Positions 1 through 5,513 of a DNA stretch of 5,513 nucleotides are shown here, one piece after another (position 1 is the first letter of the stretch; every line of letters begins with the position of its first letter). The notes beneath the pieces were generated by a model, which had not been told where the DNA came from, did no database searches, and saw only the letters and a program-made list of their open reading frames with translations. Source of the stretch: Calditrichota bacterium (lineage in GTDB: Bacteria > Zixibacteria > MSB-5A5 > GN15 > FEB-12); the NCBI GenBank assembly GCA_030641085.1, contig DAOWIC010000256.1:1-5513 (forward strand), in the 5' to 3' direction. The position numbers and the translations under genes were made by a program.

Positions 1-1
1 C

Positions 2-148
2 GGAATCGAATCGCAATCAGTCCTGATTCCGGCCGATAGTCGCCTGCGCGACGAAAACGTGCAGCCGTCGCTGTTTCAAGAACAAGCACTGGCGAACGGC
101 CGGGATAGCGACAGTGAGTTTCTCAGGGTTCTGAAGGTGTTAGGCTGA
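2..148 (+). CDS. C-terminal end of an unrecognised protein (5' partial)
   Basis: This frame is open from the left edge of the window to a TGA at 146-148 and encodes the last 48 residues of a protein that begins outside the window. The visible tail is hydrophilic and mixed in charge, with PADSRLRDE near its start and a short possibly helical end (EFLRVLKVLG). It has no membrane segment and no motif I recognise, so I assign no function. The reason to call it real is its junction with the next gene: its stop TGA shares its final A with the ATG of kdsB (TGATG), an arrangement typical of translationally coupled operon genes. The other forward frame starting at base 1 closes at 37-39. The product might belong to the same envelope or nucleotide operon, but that is inference from position only. 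Confidence 0.6.
   Translation, partial: GIESQSVLIPADSRLRDENVQPSLFQEQALANGRDSDSEFLRVLKVLG
133..137 (+). promoter_or_regulatory. Ribosome binding site for kdsB
   Basis: GAAGG lies ten bases before the kdsB ATG at 148 and inside the coding tail of the preceding gene. This supports both the start choice and the reading of the TGATG junction as a coupled operon boundary. The spacing is slightly long, so coupling from the upstream ribosome may also contribute. Confidence 0.5.
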
Positions 149-891
149 TGGCTCAGCAAGTGCTCGCTGTCATTCCCGCTCGATTGGGTTCGAAGCGGTT
201 TTCCGGCAAGGTGCTTTATCCTTGGCGAGGGAAGCCGCTTCTTTTTTGGGTGCATAAGACGGTGGCCCGCTCCAAACTGATCGACCGCCTGATTATTGCG
301 ACCGACAACGACGAGATCGAACGCGCCGCGATCGGGTTTGGAGCCGAGGTAGTTCGGACATCGTCGAAACATCGCACCGGTTCGGATCGCGTGGCTGAGG
401 TGTTCGACAAACTGGGCGGTGATATTGTGCTTAATATTCAGGGTGATAATTTCGGCCTGACCGGGTCGGCGCTCGACAGGGTGATAGCTGCGATGAAGCG
501 CGACCGGAAAATCGAGTGCGCTACACTGGTGAACCGGATCGTCGATGATTGCGAACTGTTCGATCCGAACAAGGTCAAGGTTGTGGTTGACGGCGACAGT
601 AACGTGCTCTGGTTTTCCCGCTTCCCGCTGCCATATCTGGTGCGGGCGGAGGAAAACAACCGGTTTGAACAGTTCCCGTTTCTGGGGCATATCGGCGTAT
701 ATTTCTTTAGGGGGGCAGTGCTTCGTCAGTTTGCCCGATGGAAACGTTCGCCGCTGGAAAAGGCGGAGTCGCTGGAGCAATTGCGTATTCTGGCGAACGG
801 AGTTGGGATTCGCGCTTTCAAGACCCGGATCCGGACAGTGTCGGTTGACAGTCCCGATGATGTGAAGAAAATGGATGGTGTATACAGGTAA
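148..891 (+). CDS. kdsB: 3-deoxy-manno-octulosonate cytidylyltransferase (CMP-Kdo synthetase)
   Basis: This cytoplasmic enzyme couples CTP and Kdo to give CMP-Kdo and pyrophosphate, the activated sugar used by the Kdo transferase in lipopolysaccharide core synthesis. At 247 residues it matches the usual family length (E. coli about 248). Visible family landmarks in order are the nucleotide-binding IPARLGSKRFSGK (residues 9-21, with R12 and K21), ATDNDEI (51-57), HRTGSDRVAEV (75-85), NIQGD (96-100), DPNKVKVV (139-146), FSR (156-158), HIGVY (181-185), SPLEKAESLEQLR (201-213) and VDSPDDV (233-239). D100 and D234 correspond to the two magnesium-binding aspartates. Oddities are that the usual RLPGKPL reads RFSGKVL and the usual QGDEP reads QGDNF. 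The gene overlaps the upstream stop by one base and ends nine bases before the pyrG ATG. A related CMP-sugar synthetase with a modified Kdo-like substrate is the main alternative. Confidence 0.93.
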   Translation: MAQQVLAVIPARLGSKRFSGKVLYPWRGKPLLFWVHKTVARSKLIDRLIIATDNDEIERAAIGFGAEVVRTSSKHRTGSDRVAEVFDKLGGDIVLNIQGDNFGLTGSALDRVIAAMKRDRKIECATLVNRIVDDCELFDPNKVKVVVDGDSNVLWFSRFPLPYLVRAEENNRFEQFPFLGHIGVYFFRGAVLRQFARWKRSPLEKAESLEQLRILANGVGIRAFKTRIRTVSVDSPDDVKKMDGVYR

Positions 892-894
892 GGG
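890..894 (+). promoter_or_regulatory. Ribosome binding site deciding the pyrG start
   Basis: AAGGG overlaps the kdsB stop codon (TAA at 889-891) and ends six bases before the ATG at 901, a normal spacing. The in-frame GTG at 898 would leave only three bases, so ATG 901 is preferred. Overlap of the site with the kdsB stop fits co-translation of the two genes. Confidence 0.55.
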
Positions 895-900
895 TGTGTG

Positions 901-2574
901 ATGTCTAAAAAGACCAAGTACATATTTGTTACGGGTGGTGTGGTTTCCTCGCTCGGTAAGGGTATCTCGGCCTCCTCGATCGGTTTGCTGCTGAAAAAAC
1001 GCGGGATGAAGGTGGCCAGCATAAAATCCGACCCGTATCTGAATGTCGACCCGGGTACGATGAATCCGTTCCAGCACGGTGAAGTTTACGTCACCGACGA
1101 TGGCTCCGAGACCGATCTGGACCTTGGCCATTACGAACGTTTTCTGGATCAGTCGCTGGGCAAGGACCACAATGTTACCACCGGCCAGATATACAACACC
1201 GTCATCACGCGCGAACGGCGCGGCGATTATCTCGGGGCGACGGTGCAGGTAATTCCGCATATCACCGAGGAGATCAAGAATCGCATCAAGCGGTTCGAGC
1301 GCTCCGATGAGCCGCCCGATGTAACTATCGTGGAGATCGGCGGTACGGTGGGCGACATCGAGTCGCTGCCTTTTCTGGAAGCGATCCGCCAGATGGGTCA
1401 GGAGGAAGGCCCGCAGGGCGCCATGTTTGTTCATGTAACGCTGGTGCCGTATATCCGTTCGGCAGGCGAGTACAAAACCAAACCGACCCAGCACTCGGTG
1501 AGCGAACTGCGCGCGATCGGTATCCAGCCCAATGTTCTGATCTGCCGGTCGGCCAAGCCGTTATCGGACAGTCTGCGACAGAAAATATCGCTTTTCTGTT
1601 CGGTTCCGCCGAGCAATGTCATTTCGGCCGAGGATGCCGCTACCATTTACGCGGTGCCGCTCGGTTTTCATGCTCAGGAACTCGATGATATTATCTGTAC
1701 GCATTTCGGCTGGGAACTGGATCCGCCCGACCTGACCGAATGGGAGACGATGGTTGAGAAAATTACCAATCCGCAGAAACGGATCAAAATCGGTATCTGC
1801 GGCAAGTATGTAAATCTCAAGGATGCCTACAAATCGATTATCGAGGCATTTGTGCATGCCGGCGTTTACAGCGGCGCCGAGGTTGACCTGGTCTGGGTTA
1901 GCTCGGAAGATATCAAGCATTACGGCGCGGAGAAATTTTTGCACGATATAGACGGTCTGCTGATCCCCGGCGGATTCGGCGAGCGGGGCGTGGAAGGAAA
2001 GATCGAGTCTATCAGGTATGTCCGGGAGAAAAACATCCCGTTCTTCGGCATCTGTCTCGGCATGCAGTGCGCGGTGATCGAGTTTGCCCGCAACGAATGT
2101 GACCTCCCCGATGCGCACAGTTACGAATTCTACCGCGAACTGAAACATCCGGTGATCCACCTCATGGCGGATCAGGAGGGGGTGACGGAATTGGGCGGCA
2201 CCATGCGACTCGGCGCATATCCGTGCCGTCTGGCTCCTGGGACGAAATCGATGGAGGCATACGGCGAGGAGAACATTTCCGAGCGTCACCGTCACCGGTA
2301 TGAACTGAACAACGCCTATCGCCAGAAGCTGACCGAGAAGGGTTTGATGATTGCCGGCGTGTCGCCCGACGAACATTTAGTCGAGATTGTCGAAGTACCT
2401 GAACATCGCTGGTTTGTCGGGGTACAGTTTCATCCGGAATTGAAATCACGCCCGACCCGACCGCACCCGCTCTTCAGGGAGTTCGTAAAGGCTGCCGTGG
2501 AGTATAATCAGGAACGGACGGGCGAAAAAGCTGCCCAGGACGTCGCCGCCGGACTGAGCAAAAGCTCCGGATGA
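901..2574 (+). CDS. pyrG: CTP synthase, glutamine-hydrolysing
   Basis: CTP synthase aminates UTP to CTP using ATP and glutamine, the last step of pyrimidine nucleotide synthesis in the cytoplasm. The 557-residue product is full length (E. coli 545). The N-terminal synthetase domain covers roughly residues 1-270. It has TGGVVSSLGKG (11-21, ATP-binding K20), KSDPYLNVDPGTMNP (42-56), TDLDLGHYERF (71-81, metal-binding D74) and EIGGTVGDIES (145-155, E145). The class I glutamine amidotransferase domain covers roughly 295-535. It has PGGFGERG (356-363, oxyanion region), GICLGMQ with nucleophile C385, and FHPE with H511 and E513 completing the triad. A short, probably disordered tail after about residue 537 is poorly conserved in this family. 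ATG 901 was chosen over GTG 898 because of Shine-Dalgarno spacing and the usual N-terminus. It directly follows kdsB, whose enzyme consumes CTP. All catalytic residues are present, so it should be active. Confidence 0.98.
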   Translation: MSKKTKYIFVTGGVVSSLGKGISASSIGLLLKKRGMKVASIKSDPYLNVDPGTMNPFQHGEVYVTDDGSETDLDLGHYERFLDQSLGKDHNVTTGQIYNTVITRERRGDYLGATVQVIPHITEEIKNRIKRFERSDEPPDVTIVEIGGTVGDIESLPFLEAIRQMGQEEGPQGAMFVHVTLVPYIRSAGEYKTKPTQHSVSELRAIGIQPNVLICRSAKPLSDSLRQKISLFCSVPPSNVISAEDAATIYAVPLGFHAQELDDIICTHFGWELDPPDLTEWETMVEKITNPQKRIKIGICGKYVNLKDAYKSIIEAFVHAGVYSGAEVDLVWVSSEDIKHYGAEKFLHDIDGLLIPGGFGERGVEGKIESIRYVREKNIPFFGICLGMQCAVIEFARNECDLPDAHSYEFYRELKHPVIHLMADQEGVTELGGTMRLGAYPCRLAPGTKSMEAYGEENISERHRHRYELNNAYRQKLTEKGLMIAGVSPDEHLVEIVEVPEHRWFVGVQFHPELKSRPTRPHPLFREFVKAAVEYNQERTGEKAAQDVAAGLSKSSG

Positions 2575-2624
2575 GCCGCCGAAACGGCATTGAACATTTT
2601 TCGGACTCGACCGTCAGGTAACTG
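2575..2624. other. Short intergenic region between pyrG and lipoprotein gene
   Basis: These 50 bases contain no gene. An AGG at 2616-2618 lies six bases before the ATG at 2625 and is a plausible weak ribosome binding site. Two weak hairpins can be drawn: GCCG/CGGC near 2578-2588, and CCGAAA at 2579-2584 with TTTCGG at 2599-2604. Neither has a strong stem followed directly by a T-run, so I do not call a terminator. The lipoprotein gene may therefore be read from the upstream operon. Confidence 0.4.
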
Positions 2625-3071
2625 ATGCCAGCCAGAACTGCAAAACGATTGATTATCGCCGCCGCCCTGATGGCGGTGGCGTTCCTGCCCGCGTGCAACA
2701 ATGACGACAAGAACGAGCCGGAGTCGGAAGTCTTTCGCGGCGTATACTTTGTCCGCGATCTTACCATTGTCGAAGATGCTCGGCAGATTGACTCGGTCCT
2801 GATGACCGTTACCAACAATCGCAACTACGCCATGTTCTTCTGGGATGCGGCTGGTTTCGATGTTGATTTCTGCAATTGCGAAGGCACCGTTTATGACTTC
2901 GGGTCAAACGTAGCAGTTTTTGATCTCAGTTTCGTGCACTCCAACAACTGCGACAGCCTGAGAGTCCCCAGCGGCGAGTATGTAGCGGACTTTGTCACCC
3001 ACGGTGATACGGTGTATTTCGAACAACTGTACGGCGATACGCTGCACATGCTGTTGCTGCTACAAGAGTAG
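2625..3071 (+). CDS. Small predicted lipoprotein of unknown function
   Basis: The 148-residue product starts with a classical lipoprotein signal: basic residues at R4, K7 and R8, a hydrophobic stretch at about 9-21, and a lipobox LPAC with the lipidated cysteine at C24. The residues after it (NNDDKNEPESE) are a flexible acidic linker, and N at +2 is compatible with outer-membrane sorting in many Gram-negatives. The remaining ~110 residues alternate polar and hydrophobic or aromatic positions, suggesting a compact beta-rich domain. There are three further cysteines, C83 and C85 in a CNC pair and C109, so one periplasmic disulfide is possible. I do not recognise the family. The start is supported by AGG at 2616-2618 and by the signal peptide beginning at once. 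It follows pyrG by 50 bases on the same strand, and its stop is two bases from the convergent gene's stop. The gene is confident and the lipidation likely, but the role is unknown. Confidence 0.78.
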   Translation: MPARTAKRLIIAAALMAVAFLPACNNDDKNEPESEVFRGVYFVRDLTIVEDARQIDSVLMTVTNNRNYAMFFWDAAGFDVDFCNCEGTVYDFGSNVAVFDLSFVHSNNCDSLRVPSGEYVADFVTHGDTVYFEQLYGDTLHMLLLLQE

Positions 3072-3073
3072 TG

Positions 3074-4177
3074 CTACATCAGCCGACCCAGTTTGTAGGC
3101 ATGGAGAAAGACCGATCCAGTCAGATATACCGACACAATTACGTACAGACCATAAAGCCCCAGACGCCAATTCGATTCCGTGGCCGCGCCAACCATTACA
3201 AAAAGTGGAAAAGCGATCACTATGTGACGATAATAACAGGTCGTCGTCCCAAAGCTGGGTGTGAACAGCAAGGCCGCAAACAGAAATATCTGCCAGCCCA
3301 CCGGCACCCGCCGCGTGTAAAACAAAACCACCACCGCCAGCATATAAACCAGAGCAGTGAAAACCGGGTTGCTGCTGTTTAGAACGAGCAACGACTTGTA
3401 AACCGTCAAAAGCGGAAACGAAATTCCGTGGGCGTAATAACTCTGGGCCTGAAAATGATTGTACAGGAAGAAGTCGTCAAACCTGATCCAGTTGTAGGAA
3501 TAATACAATAGCAGCGCCAGCCCGGTGGATAGTATCCCGGCAACCAGCCCCAGTCGATCCGAGCGCGAATGTTCCCTCCAGTTTCGCACGAGACAGTACA
3601 ACAGAGGCAGAGCGATGATAATTCCGGAGGGATAGGTAACAGCCAGAAATCCGCTCGGCAGGAAGAGCCACGTGTAGCGCTTCTTGTGCAGCAGCAAGAA
3701 CACAATTGAAGTCAGCAACAGGTAAAGCGAGTAGGGGAAGGCGGTCAAAAAGTAAAACGAGGTGGGAAAGAGCAGCAGCGCCACCAGCGAAAGCAGCGCG
3801 GTTCGTCGATTGAACATGCTCTCGAGCAGATAGAAAATGATAATCAACGCCGCCCAGAAAGATAGCCAGCTAACCAGCAGGACCGCCAGATTGGCGTCGA
3901 TTCCCGCCATCGTGACAATCCGCGCGACAAGCGGATAAAACGGAAACCAGCCTACATTACCGCAGATGTATGACGGATTATAATCACAGGGGAATTTTTC
4001 GTAACCTGAGTCGGCGATAGACAGGTAATGGACCGCGTCCCACTGGGTCAGCGTACGGGCCAGGTTGTAGTATTTGACATCGCCGATCTGAAACAGGATC
4101 AAGTAGCAGATCAGAAAAAGCAGAAATAAGCCGGTCGGCCAGAGGAATCTTTTGTTTTTCAAAAAGTAATAATTCAT
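3074..4177 (-). CDS. Multi-pass membrane protein, PIG-V/Gpi18-like mannosyltransferase family (GT-C fold)
   Basis: The 367-residue product is very hydrophobic, with about nine or ten membrane segments, roughly at 12-31, 95-119, 126-163, 168-195, 207-226, 268-287, 293-310, 316-332 and 338-360. After the first helix comes an extracytoplasmic-type loop with QWDAVHYLSIADSGY (45-59), the WD plus GY pattern of PIG-V/Gpi18-type GT-C transferases; D47 is the candidate catalytic aspartate. FPFYPL (78-83), PTSFYFLTAFPYSLYLLL (138-155) and the late YRHIVIAFPLF (316-326) also fit that family. Such enzymes move a sugar, often mannose, from a polyprenyl-phosphate donor on the outer face of the membrane; donor and acceptor here are unknown. 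The acidic residue usually found in the Y-(S/T)-E-S-L element seems absent. The ATG at 4177 has only a weak Shine-Dalgarno upstream. The gene converges on the lipoprotein gene and diverges from the next one. Family membership is inferred from motifs alone. Confidence 0.8.
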   Translation of the reverse strand: MNYYFLKNKRFLWPTGLFLLFLICYLILFQIGDVKYYNLARTLTQWDAVHYLSIADSGYEKFPCDYNPSYICGNVGWFPFYPLVARIVTMAGIDANLAVLLVSWLSFWAALIIIFYLLESMFNRRTALLSLVALLLFPTSFYFLTAFPYSLYLLLTSIVFLLLHKKRYTWLFLPSGFLAVTYPSGIIIALPLLYCLVRNWREHSRSDRLGLVAGILSTGLALLLYYSYNWIRFDDFFLYNHFQAQSYYAHGISFPLLTVYKSLLVLNSSNPVFTALVYMLAVVVLFYTRRVPVGWQIFLFAALLFTPSFGTTTCYYRHIVIAFPLFVMVGAATESNWRLGLYGLYVIVSVYLTGSVFLHAYKLGRLM

Positions 4178-4218
4178 TAAGTTACCGGCGGATAATTCAC
4201 AACGAGTTGTATAGCAGG
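4178..4218. promoter_or_regulatory. Divergent intergenic region with short palindrome
   Basis: These 41 bases separate two divergently read membrane-protein genes, so promoters in both directions must lie here or inside the gene starts. For the leftward gene, TATACA (reverse strand, 4208-4213) could be a -10 element with TTGTTT sixteen bases upstream inside the start of the rightward gene; the -35 match is weak. For the rightward gene, GATAAT at 4191-4196 resembles a -10 but has no good -35. ACAACGAGTTGT at 4199-4210 is an inverted repeat with perfect five-base arms, a possible operator. All of this rests on short matches. Confidence 0.3.
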
Positions 4219-5513
4219 ATGGAAATAAAAAAACAACAACTACTGTATCCTCTCACCCTGATTGCCTTGGCAATATATTATGTTATCCCTTTCTTGAAAA
4301 GGTATGATTACTGGGGCGTGCGTGACTGGGACCTGTTTGCGACCATTGCCGCGGTGCCGGTTGGCAGCATTCTTGAGTACGGCCAGTTCCCGTTCTGGAA
4401 TCCGTACATGGGCGGTGGCAATATCCTCTTCCATCATCCGGAGGTCGCCGTTCTCTCGCCCTTTTTCCTGCTCTATATGGTTTTCGGCGCGGTTGTCGGT
4501 CTGAAACTTCAGGTGGCGATCTGTTACCTGATCGGATTCTGGGGAAGTTTTCGGCTGTTCGAGCGGTTTGGTCACTCGCGTCTGGCGGCCCTGATGGCAT
4601 CGGTGGCCTACTTTGGCTCGGTTCACTTCGCGCTGCATTTTGCCGAGGGCCACATGCCCTTTACGCATTTTTGTTTCCTGCCCTGGTTTGTCTATTTCGT
4701 TCATCGTTCGACCGAACGCAAGCGCGATATTATCATGGCCGGATTCAGCCTGGCGCTAATGGTGCTCGGCAACGGGGCGGCGATACCGCTTTTGTACACG
4801 CTGACCTTCTCGGTTCTGCTGTTCGGCCTGATCGCTTTGCAGCAGCGGGAAATCATCTGGGTGAAAAACCTGCTGCTGGCGACCATGATCGGCCTGGGGG
4901 TGGCGGCGGTCAAATTCCTCCCGATGACCGTATACCTGCTGAATAATAAGTGGGAGGGCAACCCGGCGGAAACGATTCCGGTCGGCGCGCTGGGGAAAAT
5001 ATTTTTCGGCTGGAATCACTCCCTTTTCGCCCGCAACTTTGAGGGGCAATATTGGGGCTGGCATGAATACGGCGCTTACCTGTCGCCTATTTTGGTGGTG
5101 CTCGCGCTGGTGGCGATTGTCTACAATTTCCGGCGTCTGCGTGTCTGGCTTTTTCTAATTCTTTTCTTTTTGCTGCTGGGGCTGGGTGATGTCGGGTCGT
5201 GGTCGCCCTGGCGCATTCTATCGAGCCTGCCCGGTTTTAGTTCCACCCGATGTACCGGGCGAGCCTTTCAGTTTGTACTGCTCGGTATGGCCATGCTGGG
5301 CGGTTACGGCTTTGACCACCTTTCGCAGCGCGTGTTCACCACCAGCCGATGGCTGGCACGCGGATTGTACGCGGCTCTGGCGTTGATCATCGTCACCAAT
5401 CTTATTTTCGCCTGGCCGATAATGAACAGCGCCTTCAAGACCAGACCGGAACCCGTCTTTCGCTCGCCGGTTTTTGCCCACGTGATCGACAAAAAGCCGC
5501 AGGCATATCGAAA
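4219..5513 (+). CDS. Large multi-pass membrane protein, YfhO-like / GT-C-type glycosyltransferase (3' partial)
   Basis: The frame is open from ATG 4219 to the right edge, giving 431 residues with no stop, so the C-terminus lies outside. The protein has about ten membrane segments, including roughly 8-25, 76-110, 121-141, 148-163, 188-206, 216-236, 286-304, 308-322, 350-365 and 382-400. The first extracytoplasmic-type loop holds VRDWDLF (34-40) with D36 and D38, then FPFWNPYMGGG (57-67). This acidic pair followed by P-x-WNPY and glycines is typical of YfhO-like and related GT-C membrane proteins. HEYGAYLSP (282-290) and an Arg-containing PGFSSTRCTGR (338-348) also resemble conserved parts of that group. 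Such proteins are thought to transfer sugars from polyprenyl-phosphate donors outside the membrane; the substrate here cannot be told. The AGG before the ATG is too close to be a good ribosome site, and an in-frame TTG at 4207 is a possible alternative start. It diverges from the PIG-V-like gene. Confidence 0.8.
   Translation, partial: MEIKKQQLLYPLTLIALAIYYVIPFLKRYDYWGVRDWDLFATIAAVPVGSILEYGQFPFWNPYMGGGNILFHHPEVAVLSPFFLLYMVFGAVVGLKLQVAICYLIGFWGSFRLFERFGHSRLAALMASVAYFGSVHFALHFAEGHMPFTHFCFLPWFVYFVHRSTERKRDIIMAGFSLALMVLGNGAAIPLLYTLTFSVLLFGLIALQQREIIWVKNLLLATMIGLGVAAVKFLPMTVYLLNNKWEGNPAETIPVGALGKIFFGWNHSLFARNFEGQYWGWHEYGAYLSPILVVLALVAIVYNFRRLRVWLFLILFFLLLGLGDVGSWSPWRILSSLPGFSSTRCTGRAFQFVLLGMAMLGGYGFDHLSQRVFTTSRWLARGLYAALALIIVTNLIFAWPIMNSAFKTRPEPVFRSPVFAHVIDKKPQAYR

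Noticed and set aside
898..900. GTG as the pyrG start
   Set aside because: It would leave only three bases after the Shine-Dalgarno element. The ATG at 901 has normal spacing and gives the usual family N-terminus.
76..1494. A 472-codon open frame on the minus strand across kdsB and the start of pyrG
   Set aside because: It lies codon-on-codon opposite kdsB and pyrG, which share a frame. It is open only because TTA, CTA and TCA codons are rare in those genes. Its product resembles no protein and both forward genes are certain.
1561..2376. A 271-codon open frame on the minus strand inside pyrG
   Set aside because: It is another codon-aligned shadow of the well-conserved pyrG amidotransferase region, with no start signals or recognisable motifs.
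2575..2604. Possible terminator hairpin after pyrG
   Set aside because: The stems are only four to six base pairs and none is directly followed by a run of T, so a rho-independent terminator is not supported.
2992..3382. Two short forward frames over the lipoprotein end and the leftward membrane gene
   Set aside because: Both are low-complexity, basic or polar shadows of genes on the other frame or strand, with no credible ribosome sites or domain signals.
4227..4233. A run of seven A near the start of the right-hand membrane gene, considered as a phase-variation tract
   Set aside because: Seven bases is short for slippage-driven switching and the run simply encodes a lysine-rich N-terminus, common in membrane proteins.
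4240..4704. Minus-strand open frames opposite the right-hand membrane protein
   Set aside because: The forward frame from 4219 is open for 431 codons and has membrane segments and YfhO-like motifs, while the reverse frames give hydrophilic shadow sequences.

Overview
The window is a piece of chromosome from a Gram-negative (LPS-making) bacterium. It holds one certain housekeeping pair, kdsB-pyrG, followed by a small lipoprotein gene and two large membrane-protein genes. The Kdo-activating enzyme implies a Kdo-containing outer membrane, and the lipoprotein with a clear lipobox fits that. Base composition looks moderately G+C-rich, and the reading frames have the few TTA/CTA/TCA codons expected from that. 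I cannot name the organism from sequence alone. An uncultured lineage of the FCB type, such as Zixibacteria or a relative, is a guess from gene style and order, not a demonstrated assignment.

Layout. Positions 2-148 (+) are the last 48 codons of an unrecognised protein whose stop overlaps the start of kdsB by one base. kdsB (148-891, +) makes CMP-Kdo from CTP and Kdo. pyrG (901-2574, +) makes CTP. These three run head-to-tail with almost no spacing and look like one operon in which the CTP producer sits beside a CTP consumer. Fifty bases later comes a 148-residue predicted lipoprotein of unknown function (2625-3071, +). Its stop codon is two bases from the stop codon of a convergent gene (3074-4177, -), a multi-pass membrane protein resembling the PIG-V/Gpi18-type mannosyltransferases of the GT-C fold. 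A 41-base divergent intergenic region (4178-4218) with a short palindrome separates it from another multi-pass membrane protein (4219 to beyond the window edge, +). That protein resembles YfhO-like/GT-C-type membrane glycosyltransferases and is open to the window end, so it is partial.

How it fits together. CTP supply and Kdo activation serve lipopolysaccharide core synthesis. The two membrane proteins could act on lipid-linked sugars at the cell envelope, but their donors and acceptors cannot be read from the sequence, and they need not belong to the Kdo pathway. No mobile element, CRISPR array, RNA gene or convincing rho-independent terminator was seen. I found no clear sign of a new multi-gene system. 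The most unusual details are motif departures in KdsB and in the PIG-V-like protein, and an orphan lipoprotein.
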